A DNA stretch of 64,000 nucleotides, from positions 1,488,001 through 1,552,000 of the forward strand of contig OY723250.1 in NCBI GenBank assembly GCA_963210315.1, read 5' to 3'. Of this stretch, positions 32,101-44,060 are shown one piece after another; the first letter of the stretch is position 1, and each line of letters starts with the position of its first letter. The DNA is from Rhynchopus euleeides. Lineage: Eukaryota; Euglenozoa; Diplonemea; Diplonemida; Diplonemidae. Both the position numbers and the translations under genes were made by a program. The notes below the pieces were generated by a model, which was given only the letters and a program-made list of their open reading frames with translations, ran no database searches and was not told the DNA's origin.

Positions 32101-32303
32101 GCCCCAAGCAGCAGGAGGGCAAGGGGGCTGTCACGGTGTCCGACTTCTACCGCTCCATGCCGCACGAGGGTGGCTACCAGGCGCCCATCCCTGAGGAGCA
32201 CTACTGCCTTGACGACGGCGTCGCCTCGTCGGTGGAGCTGGAGTCAAACCGGTCGCTGCGCGACTTCGGGTTTGGCTTCGTGCAGCCAGTGGGCAAGATC
32301 TAG
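29144..32303 (+). CDS. CAP-domain, Thr/Pro-stalk type I membrane protein A (4 exons, 832 aa)
   Basis: Exons: 29144-29230, 29565-29683, 29747-31385, 31650-32303, all with GT-AG introns; the leader acceptor is AG 29119-29120. Exon 1 is a signal peptide (MARLVAVICMASLCGQAAGG). Exon 2 and early exon 3 make a divergent CAP/SCP domain: SYVNERFRCPSGAPNMAYN, later LLWVEFTQFACG and VCWFWTGK, matching the family's W--T---GCG and VC-Y blocks. About 290 residues of TPAP-type repeats form an O-glycosylatable stalk. Then comes a juxtamembrane domain (WVSLGVKL to VFAEVLLRD), a transmembrane helix near 739-763 and a tail with VSDFYRSMP and PEEHYC. The paralogue at 49043-51109 aligns through all parts. The exon 3/4 junction gives GKK-PVG, contiguous in the paralogue, which confirms that intron. 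The function is extracellular; the ligand is unknown. Confidence 0.85.
29303..29384 (+). repeat. Short dispersed repeat in intron 1
   Basis: The segment from CTTCGCTCTGTGTC through GTGAGGCAGCTCA to GAGCAAAGGC matches 37749-37828 and, inverted and partial, 45895-45937. It lies wholly inside intron 1 of the CAP gene. Confidence 0.6.
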
Positions 32304-32945
32304 CCTGGGGGAGGTGCATCCCAACACCAATTGGGTTTCGCTGCCCAGCGAGTTCTGGCCCCATATGTGGTGTGCACTGTCAGCATCTCGTCATCTCAGC
32401 GTGTGTGCGTTTTCCGCATCAGAGCATAGCTTGTCTTGGTGACGCCACGATGCGGTGGTGTTCTCAAGACACGCGATGCCAAAAACACGCGTGTCAGGGT
32501 GTGGGTGGGGCTTTTTTTTTGCGTTTTTTTTGGCGTGACACTGCAGAACCCTGCCGGTCCTCCTCTGCGCGCACACCCCCCCCCCCCCCCCCCCAACCCA
32601 GCCACCCAACTCAAAGAAAACTCACACTCGACACCATCCCGCCGCCGGGTCCCCTCTCCCCGGTGTGTTGGATCGGCGAAGAAAACCGAACTTCTCAAAT
32701 TATTCACCACACTATCGGCTACAATCGGGGACGCCGCTCGCTCTCAACAAGGTGGTGGTAGGCGGTGGGGTGGTGGTGGTGGGGGCTTCGCTCAGAACTG
32801 CAGAAAGGCGAGAAAGATAGTCGTGTGAGTGTTAGAGGGTGGTGCCCCTTCGGTCTGTCCCACACCGCGTCAGGGTGGGGGTGGGGGGGGGTTAGGGGGG
32901 GTCGAAAGCCCCCTTTTTTTGTCCCAAAATGGGGTTTTTCGACAT
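32304..32945. other. 3' flank of CAP gene A
   Basis: Poly-T, poly-C and G-rich runs, plus GGCTTCGCTCAGAACTGCAG at 32787-32806, a partial match to the 29303-29384 repeat. No gene is recognised. Confidence 0.45.
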
Positions 32946-34382
32946 AGCAGCCGCGGCCCTCTATTTGACCTTCTGACCCCCCAGAACCCACCATACCCCG
33001 GTTTTTGGGCCCTAGGAGTCCGATTTTCGGGCTCCCGAGCCCCGGAAAGTCGATTTTTGATGATGTCAATTTTTCCGTTCCCTATACTGCACCTCCGGGT
33101 CCTGGCACGGACGCCTGCCACGGGATAGTAAAACACTCTCATCCTGGGACGTCCGAGCGCACACCATCCTGCGGCTGTGATTTTCTGATGCAACCGCTCA
33201 TCCGCGCCACAAACAACGTCGTATCCCAACGATTCGGACAGTGAGAAGATGGCATCGAATACTGCCATCTGACACAGTCGTTGGGTGGCCTGCTATTGAA
33301 CTCGGAGCTGCCAGGAACAGGGAGGATGGCATCATAGCCGACAGTGATGCATTAGTGTTGATGCCCTCATAAGAATGCTCTCTTAGAATGCAAGGCAGGT
33401 GAACTGTCCCGACTAAACACTTGCCACTGCTGCCGTTATCTGCGAAGCATCTCTCCTGTGGATGCAGACAGTCAAGGGAGGTGAAGAGCGCAGCGAGTAC
33501 CCAGCTGCAACGCAGAGCCCGAGCTTATCATCAAGGTTCTCTTCTGGGCGCTCAAGACCAGGGTCCTGTGGGACCTGGTCTCAGAACAGTGTCCGGGTAT
33601 TTATGCTGCACGCGCCTTATGGAATGACGAGTGCGCAGAACTGGCTAAAGGCGCTGCGAAGGATATGCTCGGGACATTCAAGCGTCCTCCGTACGATGAG
33701 GCGAGGAAGGGGATCAAGGAATCACACAGTGCAACTCTCGAAACAACCATTTCACAGAAGAAGTGCGCGGGCTTCGAATGCACGTCCTGAATAATCAGAA
33801 AGTCATTGCACGCCTTGCTCAGCAAGCCATGAGCAAGTCGTGAGGGTTGGTTTGCAAACCCCCCTCCCGACAGAGGAGACCTTTCAACTTACAAAGAGTT
33901 CGTTGGCCAGACCAGCATCTCAGTGTCGGAGCAGTGGCCAGTTGTGCCGCCTGTCCCTTGCAGCCAAGCACCGCACACTGTGCAAGTTGATGACGGTTCC
34001 CACTCTGCATCAGTATGCATCTTTGCACGATCTGGCAGTGTATACAGAGAAGGAGATGGTGGCTGCCCGCATCAACAGTTTGGTGCGACGCTGGAGTGGG
34101 AAGAGGGTCGAAAGATGCAGGATTGGCACCTATAGTGGGTCTTGAGGACGCAGGGGAGGAAGGGGTGGAGGAGGTCGAGAAAGTGGGCCTGCACATGGGC
34201 TGATAGTGGATTGGCGAACCTGTGCGTGACCCTGAGGTGCAGTATAGGGAACAAAAATTTGACATCATCAAAAATCGACTTTCCGGGGCTCGGGAGCCCG
34301 AAAATCGGACTCCTAGGGCCCAAAAACCGGGGTATGGTGGGTTCTGGGGGGTCAGAAGGTCAAAAAGAGGGCCGCAGCTGCT
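32946..34382 (+). mobile_element. DNA transposon relic with about 160-bp TIRs, possibly MULE-like
   Basis: Positions 32946-33105 and 34228-34382 are inverted copies at high identity (GCGGCCCTCT, GACCTTCTGACCCCCCAGAA, CCGGAAAGTCGATTTTTGAT). Between them, plus-strand frames read protein-like but are interrupted. Near 33590-33790 the frame gives IYAARALWNDECAELAKGA. Near 33880-34135 it gives EQWPVVPPVPCSQAPHTVQV, then VCIFARSG and GGCPHQQFG, which recalls a SWIM zinc finger as found near the C-terminus of Mutator-type transposases. Long TIRs also suit that family. No clear target duplication was found. Family assignment is tentative; the TIRs are certain. Confidence 0.6.
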
Positions 34383-34519
34383 GAATTTGTCGAAGTTTGT
34401 CGATCAGCGAAGACCCCCTTTATCTTTTCTTTTATCAAGGCATTCTCCGGAGAACAAAACACACACCCCCTCCCGCCCCCCCTTCCCCCTCCCACCCTCT
34501 CCCGGTGGCAACGGAGGTA

Positions 34520-34724
34520 CCTACCACCCCCCGTGTATATGTCACCCCCCCCCCCCCCCCCCAGGTGCAAAAATCGGGAGGGGGGTGACATGAACACACC
34601 TTTTAGGGGGTGACATATACACGGGGGGTGGTAGGTTAGTGTATGTCACCCCCCGCCAGGGCCGCTTGGGGGTGACATAAACACACCCCTTTTGGGGGGT
34701 GACATATACACGGGGGGTGGTAGG
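34520..34724. mobile_element. Miniature TIR element (CCTACCACCCCCCGTG family)
   Basis: The ends CCTACCACCCCCCGTGTATA and their inverse are flanked by TA (34518-34519 and 34725-34726). Inside, GTGACATATACACGGGG-type words repeat in both orientations, including a complete extra end copy near 34605-34633. It shares CCCCCCGTGTATA with the 7155-7526 family but replaces AAGTCC with TGTCACC. Non-coding, 205 bp. Confidence 0.8.
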
Positions 34725-34859
34725 TAAGGCCAAAAAAAAGCAGGCGCCTGTGGGGCATCACGAGTATGGGGATGGAGGGAGGGGGGGGGGGGAGGGGTAG
34801 TGGTGCCCGAATAGAACCACGCCCCTGCGATATTTCTGGCAAGCAAAACGCCGCACACC

Positions 34860-35640
34860 GCTCTGGGCTCGAAATTCGAGGGAGCCGGACCCTCAGGGCT
34901 TTTCCTAAATCTGGGGGTCCGGGGGGCTGGTGACCGAAATCGGATACAAAAAAAACGCGCTACTGAGGCACCTATTTGGGGTGCTCAAAACTGGTCGCAT
35001 CGCCGCACATGACTGGCGTTATTGCAATATTTGAGCTCCGTGCGGATCGTAGTGGGGTCATTTTGGTGGCGTGCGTGCCAAGTTTCACCCATGAAATGTG
35101 GGTCTGGTTCAGGGACTTCTGAAGGGAGGGTGTGACTGGGAGGCCAGAAATCAGCCCACCCACACCACCCACCCAGCGGGACCCCACTTACAGGTATTTT
35201 AAAACCCTGCTCCTCTGAATATTTGGGGTCTGTGCGGATCGCGGTGGGATCATTTTGGCCATGGGGCGTCTGTTTGCACCCCTTACTCGGGGTTGCCATG
35301 TGGGCTCAGACCCCCGTAGACATGCAGGTCGGAGAGTGCACTGAGGTGCGGAGGAATGCACCACTGAACACAGACACACGGCCCCTCCGGGGCCGTGTGT
35401 CTTTGCTTGGTGCATCTTCTCCCTCACAGGCAGCATCCCCCCAGCCGCTCAGCCCCTCAGCACCCTCCACTCCGGTGAATCCTCACCAGAATTTTTTTTT
35501 CCTGCAGTGCAAAAAAAAAAACGCGCTAAACAGAGTGCAAAAAAAAAAACGCGCCAGACAGAGGAAAAATCTGAAATTCAAAATCATGGAATCCGGACCC
35601 CTAGTTAGGAATAGCTCTGCGGACCCTGGCGCCTGCTTTT
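34860..35640. repeat. Repeat-rich stretch with a 45-bp motif seen four times in the window
   Basis: The motif GTGCGGATCGTAGTGGGGTC lies at 35038-35057 and its longer version, with ATTTTGGCCATGGGG, at 35211-35265. Inverted copies are at 41370-41435 and 62866-62905. AAAAAACGCGC motifs occur at 34952, 35511 and 35541. No gene is recognised. Confidence 0.55.
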
Positions 35641-38600
35641 TTTTTAACTAGTTACGAGCGACGAAGCGTAGCGAAGTCGCGAAGTAACGAAGGAAATCGT
35701 ACGACTGAAGCTTTGGATTAGCACCTCATGCCACTTCACAGGGCCTCAACACAGCCTTGAGACAGCAAGTGTGCGCTCAACAAAAAGTAGTCCGGAACTG
35801 TTCTCCCACAGTTGCTGGACAGGGTGTCTATAATAAAGCGAAAGGAGTACGATTTCGACTCACTTTAGCGCGATGACGTGGCTTCACCGCATTGCCATTC
35901 GACGCGACGGGGTTTGTTGGAGGGGTGGGGGTGAAGGGGGGGGGGGTGAGGGGTGAGCGAGACTCGAGGGAACAGAGGTTGGGGCAGAGAGGTGAAGGGG
36001 GAGGGGGGGAGGGTGTTACGGGCCTCCCTGTGTAACGCTCCCGCCCCCCCCCCCCCCCCCCCGCCCCGCCCCCCCAACATGCACATTGAAACCAACGAAT
36101 AAATCACACCCCCTCTCTTTCTCCGGAATTCATTCGACTGCATGAGGTGTGTTTCAAGCTCAGCGGTCAGGCAAGAAGGTGTGGGGGGGGAACACCAAAC
36201 AGGACACCCCGCTGCTGGCAACTGTGTGCCTGGAGCCTTTTCTGCGTTATAGCTGTGGCCAGCAAGCCCTGTGTGGCACATCCCTCCTCTTCCCGGAGGA
36301 AGAAACGGCTGCCGATGCCAACGGAAAAAGAAGGGCTGTGACCGGGGGATGCGGATGGAGACTCATCAGGGCGTCGAACGCATTTGGCGGGCCAGGTCCG
36401 CCTGTGCCCAGCAGCTGTTGAGTGTCACTTGCAACGTCGGTGACGAGGGGGGGGGGGGGCGGGGTGCATGCAAGACTGAAGGCCCTGAGGAGGGTGTGGG
36501 TGTCTGAAATTACGGGAATTTTCTGTGGGGGGCCCGGGGGGGTGGGGAGGGGGGGTGTCTCGGCGTCATGCCGCTGTTTCCCCGGTGTTATTTGCCGCTC
36601 GTGCGCATAAGCACTATTCGGACCCTCCTTTTCCCCGCAGTAATGTTCCCTGCAAATTCCCGGAAATTAGTCCCCCACCCCACACCCCCCTCACAAGAAA
36701 AACAAACGGCGCCTGTTGTGCAGGGAGATCTCCCACCACCCCCACCCCCCCGGCACGTTGCCAACAAATATTGAACATGGCATCTTATAACACCCCTTCT
36801 CCAGTTCCTTTACGCCGTTATGATAGCTGTGTGCAACCAGCGGATACATAGGGCTTGCGGGTGCCGCATACAAACCACATACATGCCTTGTGGGCTCTAC
36901 AAAGGGTGGGTGTGGTCCCCGTTCTGCTTGGCTATCCTTTCACCGTTGGTTGTGAGCTACTCTGAAACGACAAAAGGAGCCGCCCGCAAACGGGTACCTT
37001 GTTCCGCTGATTTGTGCATTCCGATTGCGACCCTCCTATGCCTGCCCAGTGGCCTTGGCAGACCACCCAAACAAACTCTACACACCCACCTTTTATCAGC
37101 GGGCTTCACATAGCTCCGCACTGCCCCGCACCAAAGAGAAGTTATGTGGTGCCTTCTGCATGCGCTTGGTGTGTCCTCACACGAAATCAAGAAGAGAACC
37201 GTGAATGTCCCTGCGGGAATCGTATCAAAAAAAAACAACCAAGTGGTGAAGTCTGATGCGGTGCGGTCTGCACTGCATTTAAATATGATTCCCCGTGTGT
37301 GTTGGGGGTGATTCAGGGTTTGCTCAACCTATCTTCTGCTCAAGCAAGAACGGAGCAGTGTGTCTGTGGGCGTGATGTCCGGTGTTGATATGTTGAGATA
37401 TATAGCCTTATGAGCCACGGGTGCTCAATACGTTTCACCTGCTGTGTGCGTCAGCATGTCTTGGAGACCATGCGCCTGCTGGGTGCCACATGCCTCGGCT
37501 TTGCTCCGGGTATGCCGAGTGGTGCATTGCCCCATCCCGGGATGGCAAACTGAGTTGGCCTTCCCGGTGCTGTGTGTGCATGCTCGCATTTCGTTTCTTG
37601 TTTTCGGAAGCCGGTTTGGAGCCAGCTCGAGTGCATATCTTGTCTTCGCAAGAAGGCACAGGTCGCAGCTTCCCGTCAAGTGCCCCTGCGTGTTGATGCC
37701 GTGGACAAGCAAATAATAACCGAATGTCAATGACAATGCCAAGGGGGGCTTCGCTCTGTGCCAAGCTGTGTCAGTTTGCCTCCCCTTATGTGAGGCGGCT
37801 CACTTTGCTGCACTTCTGAGCGAAGGCCCTCAATGAAGAACCAATACACCGCATACATACACGCCTCCTCGTGGAACCGCAAAGAACTCATTTCAGAGAA
37901 TCGACCCCATCTTATTTTACCCCCTTCGAAAGCTATACCAAGAAGCGAGGTGGCAAATCAGTTCCAAGTCGATGTGCAAACGGGTTCGTATGCATGCATT
38001 TGGGCCTTCGCTCTCCGTGATAATCATGTGCAGGGCTGCTGGTGTCGTTTTTGGTAAGAATTTGTGTGTCACACAATGTTCGGCACAGTGCAAAAGGCCC
38101 CCTCTCTGACCACGGGGGTAAATCTGTGCGGTGCAAAACTCAAGCAATATCCGGGTGGCAGTCGTCGTTTGTGCCCGCGCCTGCTGCATTTTGATGTTCT
38201 GCAAGAGGCTTGCGTTGTCACGGTTTCCTGTTGCCAACACATCTCTTCCAAACCGGCCGAAGAGAAATTTGTTTATCTGAAGACGTTCACTTCGGCTCTC
38301 TGATGATTTTGGCTGTTGACACACTCACAGGCGGAATCATCATTCAACTGCCATGGTTCTGCTTGCCTGCACGTGTGGCACATCTCGTTGCGCCGGTGTT
38401 CGATGCAAACCAACACAAAGAAACGATCAGTCATGACCCCCCACACACCCCCTCCTAACGAAACAGAACTGCTAATTATTCTCGAAAAAGGCCATGCTAG
38501 CGACAACCATGCATAGGGCCATCATGGGCCCATCACAGGCATTGCTATCATACATATTCAAGCACATTCGGCCCCCCTCGCCCCCCGCCTCCGCCTTGTG

Positions 38601-38880
38601 GGGCTGTTGACTCCCGATCAACAGGATGGCCAACAATGCGATCACTGCAAACAAGGCATGGGACACAAGAGGGAAAAAAAAAGGTCCTGGGCACGACCTT
38701 AAACTACCTAAGACCTAGGGAAGTCGTAAAACTCAACCCCACACCCCGAGGGCTCCCCCAGGCTGGTCCGCCTGGGCAACGGGGTCCCAGTGCATAGCAC
38801 GGAGCACTGGGACAAAAGAGGGTCCGCCTTTTTCCGTCAACTCTGACATGGGGAGGGACAGCTGGAGCCACTGGCGGGGT
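35641..38880. other. Long intergenic stretch, no gene recognised
   Basis: G- and C-homopolymers dominate 35930-36080. The 35727-35803 and 37749-37828 segments belong to short dispersed repeats noted elsewhere. Open frames stay below about 110 codons and show no family. Confidence 0.5.
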
Positions 38881-38888
38881 GCTGTGTT

Positions 38889-39056
38889 GACTTCAGGGGG
38901 CTCCCAACGTGCTTCGGCACACCGGGTTCTTGGCCTGCGGCGGCATGGTAGTCGGTCAGAGAGGCCAGCGCTTGGTCGGGGACTACTCAGAGAGGGCGTG
39001 TGCGGACTTCAGGGGGCTCCCAACGTGCATCTGCACACCGGGTTCTTGGCCTGCGG
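38889..39056 (+). repeat. 52-bp direct repeat, two copies
   Basis: GACTTCAGGGGGCTCCCAAC through CACACCGGGTTCTTGGCC occurs at 38889-38940 and 39005-39056 with a few mismatches, 116 bp apart. No function is visible. Confidence 0.75.
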
Positions 39057-40532
39057 ACGTAGATTGCCTAAATTTAAAAACCTCGTACAGAAAAGACTGT
39101 AAGGGACGACAGCCCCGCCGAGGCGATACAGCGCCAGACGCGGCCCGAGTTTCTGGAGACCGACCGGGGAACTGGTACGTCTTCAGGATAAGCGCCTCAC
39201 AGAGGACTGATCCTCACCTGTGTGATCCGTGAACCTCAGCCCCATGGTGCTGGAGTGGAGCGGGTGCCTCGACCTCTTTTCGGGTTTTTTCTATTTCTTT
39301 ATTTTCTTTTGGGTGCGTCCACCAAAGAAAACGTGGCCACCCACTCGCAGAGGCTCCCGAAAGCTCCAGCATCAGCTCGAGGTTCATGGTGTAGATCGGT
39401 GTCTCCAGAAGAAGGGGATGTCCGGTCGAAGAAGACAAACGACGAAGACAACCACACAGGCCGCACAAAAAAAACATTTTTGTATCCTTGTTTTGCTCCC
39501 TCTCCAGGACCCGACACCACGTGGGCTCCTATTATCTACATTACTGATCTGGCAGAAAGGGGGGGGGTGGGTGGGTAGGGGGGCTTCGCTCCAGAGTGCA
39601 GAAGAGTGAGCGTTCTAAATTATATCTTGGTCACAAGCTGACACATATTTCGACACAGCAAAGGTCCCAATCGTTGGAGTCATCAAGTGAGATTGTATTT
39701 GCTCCTGTCTTGCGACACGACAGGAGGCGGGTTTGGGGCTGTCGGGCCAGTCGAAAGTTTTTGGGGTCAAAAAAAATTGCAAAAAATCACAAACGGACCA
39801 CAAAAAATCGCAAAAAATCACAAAAGGCGGTCGCGATTTTTTGCGATTTTTTGTCCTGGGCAAGACGTTAAACTACCTGGGAGGGCTTCCCCAGACCATG
39901 ACGGGTGCTTGCACCAGGAGTTTGAAACAGCCACTCATGCCTTGCGATGCTCACGTGCCTGCTGGACCCCTATGTCCTTCAGGCCCCAAAGCAGGCAACG
40001 ATATGGGAGCAACCTAATAGGGGAGGTGAAGAGGGCACGGGTCTTAGCCTGATGACACACTGCAACCTCAAGGTGACTGGCGACACCTCTCCCACAGTCT
40101 GCGGCGACTCTGCCGTGGCGACAAGGCTTCCTGTCATGGGAGATCGCTGCGTGGATCAACGTGGCACCACCCGTGTGCTCGGCAGGTTGTTTCGGCACCT
40201 GTTTTCTCCGTGTCATGCTTTTCGTGAGCGTGTCAGGGATGTTGGCACACGCTGGGGAGGGTTCACATGATGACATAACATATATCAGAAGCACACACCC
40301 ACGTGGCGCTGTCCTTGGCAGGACTTTGAAAGTGCCGCCTTGATATCCTTGTTGGATAGAACCCTCATATCACACCCTCAATCAGCTGACGATTTTTTGT
40401 GTTTTTTTGTGATTTTTTGTGATTTTTTTTGTGATTTTTTGCGTTTTTTTGCGATTTTTTGTAGCCCTCACCTCCACTTCCGCGGATTAGCTCGACGAGT
40501 AGCTCTTACGCACACGAGGCGAGGGATAAGGT

Positions 40533-40654
40533 GGGAAGAAAGTCTTGCTGGCCTGAGACTAGCTATCTTAGGTTCCATTGATCCTGGCTCACACCTGATG
40601 AGGCGCACCAGGGGAGGTTGTAGTGTGTTAGCGCCGAAACACAGCAATCACCGG
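40533..40654 (+). repeat. 122-bp repeat copy 1 with hammerhead-ribozyme-like core
   Basis: Copies at 40533-40654 and 41026-41147 differ at two positions seen. Each contains CTGATGA (40595-40601), then GGCGC, a 24-nt loop, GCGCC (40631-40635) and GAAA, the exact conserved core and a 5-bp stem II of a hammerhead ribozyme. I could not find convincing stems I and III or a cleavage triplet, so activity is unproven. Confidence 0.45.
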
Positions 40655-41025
40655 AAGACCGACGCGTGGCGTGCATGGTCTTTTGTTTTGTCTCTCTCTT
40701 TCTCTTGATTTGTTCTGGGATACCGGTGTCTCCATGAGTCCGACTTGATCGCCACAAGCAAACAGTTCTGGAGCCTTTGCTGCCGCCAGGTCACGCACGT
40801 CTCTGCCCGCCTGCTAACTACGATATGCTACAGGACCTCTCGTGGGTTCATCGTAGTGGTAGCCTATTCCTTTGTCTCAGGGCCTGGAGATGTGACCCGG
40901 GGTGGTCGGAGGGGTATCAGACGGGGTAACATTCTCTTTCTCTCTTCTGGATGCATGACAAGGGGCGCAGTACATGAGCTTGTGCTCAGGCTGTGAGCTC
41001 CACACAAGAAACACACGCGCGCGAC

Positions 41026-41147
41026 GGGAAGAAAGTCTTGCTGGCCTAAGACTAGCTATCTTAGGTTCCATTGATCCTGGCTCACACCTGATGAGGCGCA
41101 CCAGGGGAGGTTGTAGTGTGTTAGCGCCGAAACACAGCAAGCACCGG
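41026..41147 (+). repeat. 122-bp repeat copy 2 with hammerhead-ribozyme-like core
   Basis: The same core as copy 1: CTGATGA at 41088-41094, stem GGCGC/GCGCC at 41095-41099 and 41124-41128, and GAAA at 41129-41132. The downstream flank differs from copy 1. Confidence 0.45.
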
Positions 41148-42453
41148 GAGACCACCACGTGGCGTCTGCATCTGACGAGCTTGCTCTGATTTTGCTTCAG
41201 GATTGTAGCACCCGGCGACACGTTGTCAATCATTACGATTTTTTGTGATTTTTTGTGATTTTTTTTGCGCCGGAAATTTTTTTTGGGTGGGGGTACCTGT
41301 AGGAAAGTACCCCTCTGGACAGGGGTACTTCACCCAATTGGAGTTTCCCAGTAAGGGGTATCAAGAGGCACCCCATGGCCAAAATGACCCCACCACGATC
41401 CGCACGGGCCCCAAATATTCAAAAGAACGGGGTTTTGAAAAATCCGAGAGGGGGGTCCCGCTGGGTGGGGAGATGGGGTGTGGTGTGCTGCCTGCTGGGT
41501 GGGCTGGAATGGTAGAAACTAGCCCAGCCCTCTTTTACGCCGCGGCCTCGCTACAGCAGCTCAACCCCGGTCACGCGGCTTGTTTGCCTTCGAGCATTGT
41601 TGTGGGTAAAATCACAAAAAATCACAAAAGGCGGTCGCGATTTTTTGCGATTTTTTGTGAGCCCTTGCGTGGGGCGTCGACTTCCTTTCTCCCCTTCCTC
41701 CCCTTCTGAGTCCTCGGTTCCCCGCGCGCAGAAACGTGTAGCGCACATGCGGGAGGCAGACGAATCTGCCCTGGAGCGATGCTCGTTTCATAACAACAGA
41801 GCAGGTTTTCCTTCCTCCCGCACGATCATCAGCACAGCTAGATCAGGCGTGCCTTCCCCTTTCCCACGGGCCTCACAAGCCTTGCGCTTCTTGGAGCGCA
41901 AGACACGTGCTGTCCGTCCTTCTCGTTCACGTTTCCTCCAGAAGCGGGTGTTGCGTGCGGTTCCGAAGCGCACCCGCTGCATCCCCTCTCCCACCATCTT
42001 TCGTTCGGCGGCTATTCCGCGCTCTTTTCAACGCGTCGTCGCGAAGATTGCGCCTCAGTATCAGCAGGCGCAATCTCCGGCTTCCAGTGTGTGTGTGTCC
42101 CCCCTCCTTTACAGCGCAACGAGGAGGAGAGCGAAACCGTGTGGTGTCACGTAGAGCAAGAGTAGGATAGCGGGCCCGGCTCCTCACGGTATGGTCCTTC
42201 GGGGCCAGGCTGCGATGCCAGCACGCTAACCCAAATTGCAATACGATTTTTTGTGTTTTTTTGTGATTTTTATTATAGCGTATCAGTTCTCGTGCGTCGT
42301 CTTTCGTAGATGTTCTGTACGATGCGGATCCGCTAATCCAACATAGCAAACGTTTTTTTGTGATTTTTTGTGATTTTTTTGTGGGTTTTTGTGATTTTTT
42401 GTGATTTTTTTTTGACCAGAAAAAATTTCGACTGGCCCGACAGCCCCAGGGTT

Positions 42454-43830
42454 GGATTTTTGCAAAGGCAAATCCCAATTAACGCAAAGTGTCACGCCTG
42501 CCGGTTTCTTTGGCATGCTTTTTCATGCTGTTCTAACGAGAGGGTGTGGGTATGTGTATGCGTGGGAGCCGAGAATACCCCGTCACGATTCGAACGAAAT
42601 ATGTTCCACTTCGCTCCCCCACCGCCCCTCCCTCAGAACTTGCCCCCTCCCCCAGAACCGAATTTTCCCGAATTTGCGCTGCCTGTCCAGATGTGAGCTG
42701 CCAAGTCTCTCCCAAACTGAGGCGGGTTTGATCATTTTATACAAACAACAAACCCAATTCCACGTCTTCGTGTCAGGTCTGAGTTCAAACAGGGCAGCTT
42801 TAGGCAGTCGTTTGGGGTTTGTTGTCACTACACGATCCGTCGGATCGCTGATAAGTTGTGTGTCAAAGGTGAGTGCCGAGATTCCAAAAAGACCTTACTT
42901 CCGGCATAGTCCCTACTGGGCACCCTTCCTAAATAAAATCCCCTCACCGTGCCCCACCATTCGGCAATGCCACGGTGCGGCGAAGAGCCTCGAAACAGCG
43001 GCCCCTCACTGGGGCTGCTGGAAGCACGGCCAGCAGGGCCAAAAATCGATCAAATCGTAGCCCCTTCAATCGGTTGCAGATCCACACCCGCCTGACAGCA
43101 GGCCTGGGCGGGGAACGAGCCCTTTTTCCAGGTTTTTTGGGTCGGGGAACCAGGTTTTTTCTAAGAATTTTTACAAGGGATTTTTTGCTCGCCCCCCCAC
43201 AGTTTCCAGGCGCGTGCCCGTCAGGCGGGACTTTTTCTCTGATTTCTCTCCGCGTCATCATTGACAGCTCTCGAGTGATGCCCAGAGATGCTTGCGGCAG
43301 AGAGTGCCCCTCATGCGCGTTACAGCTGAAAATGAATGAGGATCATCTGGCACTCGTTCTCATCGGGGGTTGTGCTCCGCAGGGACTCAATACACCTTGG
43401 CACTCTCGCAGGGCTGGACATGCCAGCAGCTGGAGGACAGTTACAAAGCTGCCACTCCCCGACGCTGGCCCTGCTGGCCCCTTCAGGTCTGAAAGCCCAA
43501 AAGCTCCCGGGGATTTTTGCAGTGGTGCGCACCATATTCAGCGCAGTAGGGTGATCTCTCCGATTTTCCAAAACTGCTGGTTTACTGGTTTGGGGAACGG
43601 TCGTCGGCAGACCGTTGAAATGCCCGTGTTAGCAAGGCACACTCACGTTTCAGGTAGCGTGTCGCGTGTCACGCATGTCGCGAACGCGGCAAGTGTACCT
43701 CCCAGGTGGGGAAGCCCGACCTCCTGTCCGATGTCAGTCAGGCTTCGAAGAAGCGCTTCATGGATGCGGCGCTGACCTCCTACGCTGCACTGTACCCAGG
43801 GAAGTGAGATAGATGGACGGGCACACGCTA
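42454..43830. other. Intergenic DNA, no gene recognised
   Basis: Frames up to 266 codons (42975-43775, +) lack coding bias or family resemblance. Nothing else is identified. Confidence 0.45.
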
Positions 43831-43832
43831 CA

Positions 43833-44060
43833 TGGGGGGTCTGGGGGGCGGAGCCCCCCAGCCGCCGGAGGCCACGGTAGCGAACATCTGTTCGTGTGGG
43901 CGTACAGATTCTGTGCGAGTTGGCTGCGTCCTCAGAGGCGACTGGAGTGGTTGGACCCCGACCTGATGGGATTCGAAGGACTTGAGTACGAGACGTACGC
44001 CACAGGGGGGTCTGGGGGGCGGAGCCCCCCAGCCGCCGGAGGCCACGGTAGTGAACGTCT
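43833..44060 (+). repeat. Dispersed GC-hairpin repeat, two cores
   Basis: Cores at 43833-43893 and 44005-44060 are spaced about 170 bp apart, the same two-core layout and intervening sequence (GTACAGATTCTGTG, GAGTTGGCTGCGTCC) as at 3221-3433 and, inverted, 15961-16189. Confidence 0.75.

Larger units (their letters stand above)
39734..42448. mobile_element. TIR element with 5-bp target duplication and GATTTTTTGT-word ends
   Basis: A perfect 23-bp TIR starts TGGGGCTGTCGGGCCAGTCG at both ends. A direct repeat GGGTT flanks it (39729-39733 and 42449-42453). The subterminal DNA (39765-39860 and 42240-42415) is made of GATTTTTTGT and its inverse; three further patches of the word lie inside (40390-40462, 41236-41272, 41613-41660). 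The interior carries two copies of a 122-bp repeat with a hammerhead-like core and no recognisable transposase. Confidence 0.75.

Noticed and set aside
38472-38666. 64-codon minus-strand frame beginning with a signal-peptide-like hydrophobic run
   Set aside because: It would start at GTG, has no acceptor directly upstream and no homologue I recognise; it could be an exon but the support is too thin.
40533-41147. Complete, active hammerhead ribozyme
   Set aside because: The core and stem II are exact, but candidate stem III partners (TTGCTG against CAGCAA) leave mismatches at the cleavage site and stem I is missing; reported only as a ribozyme-like core.
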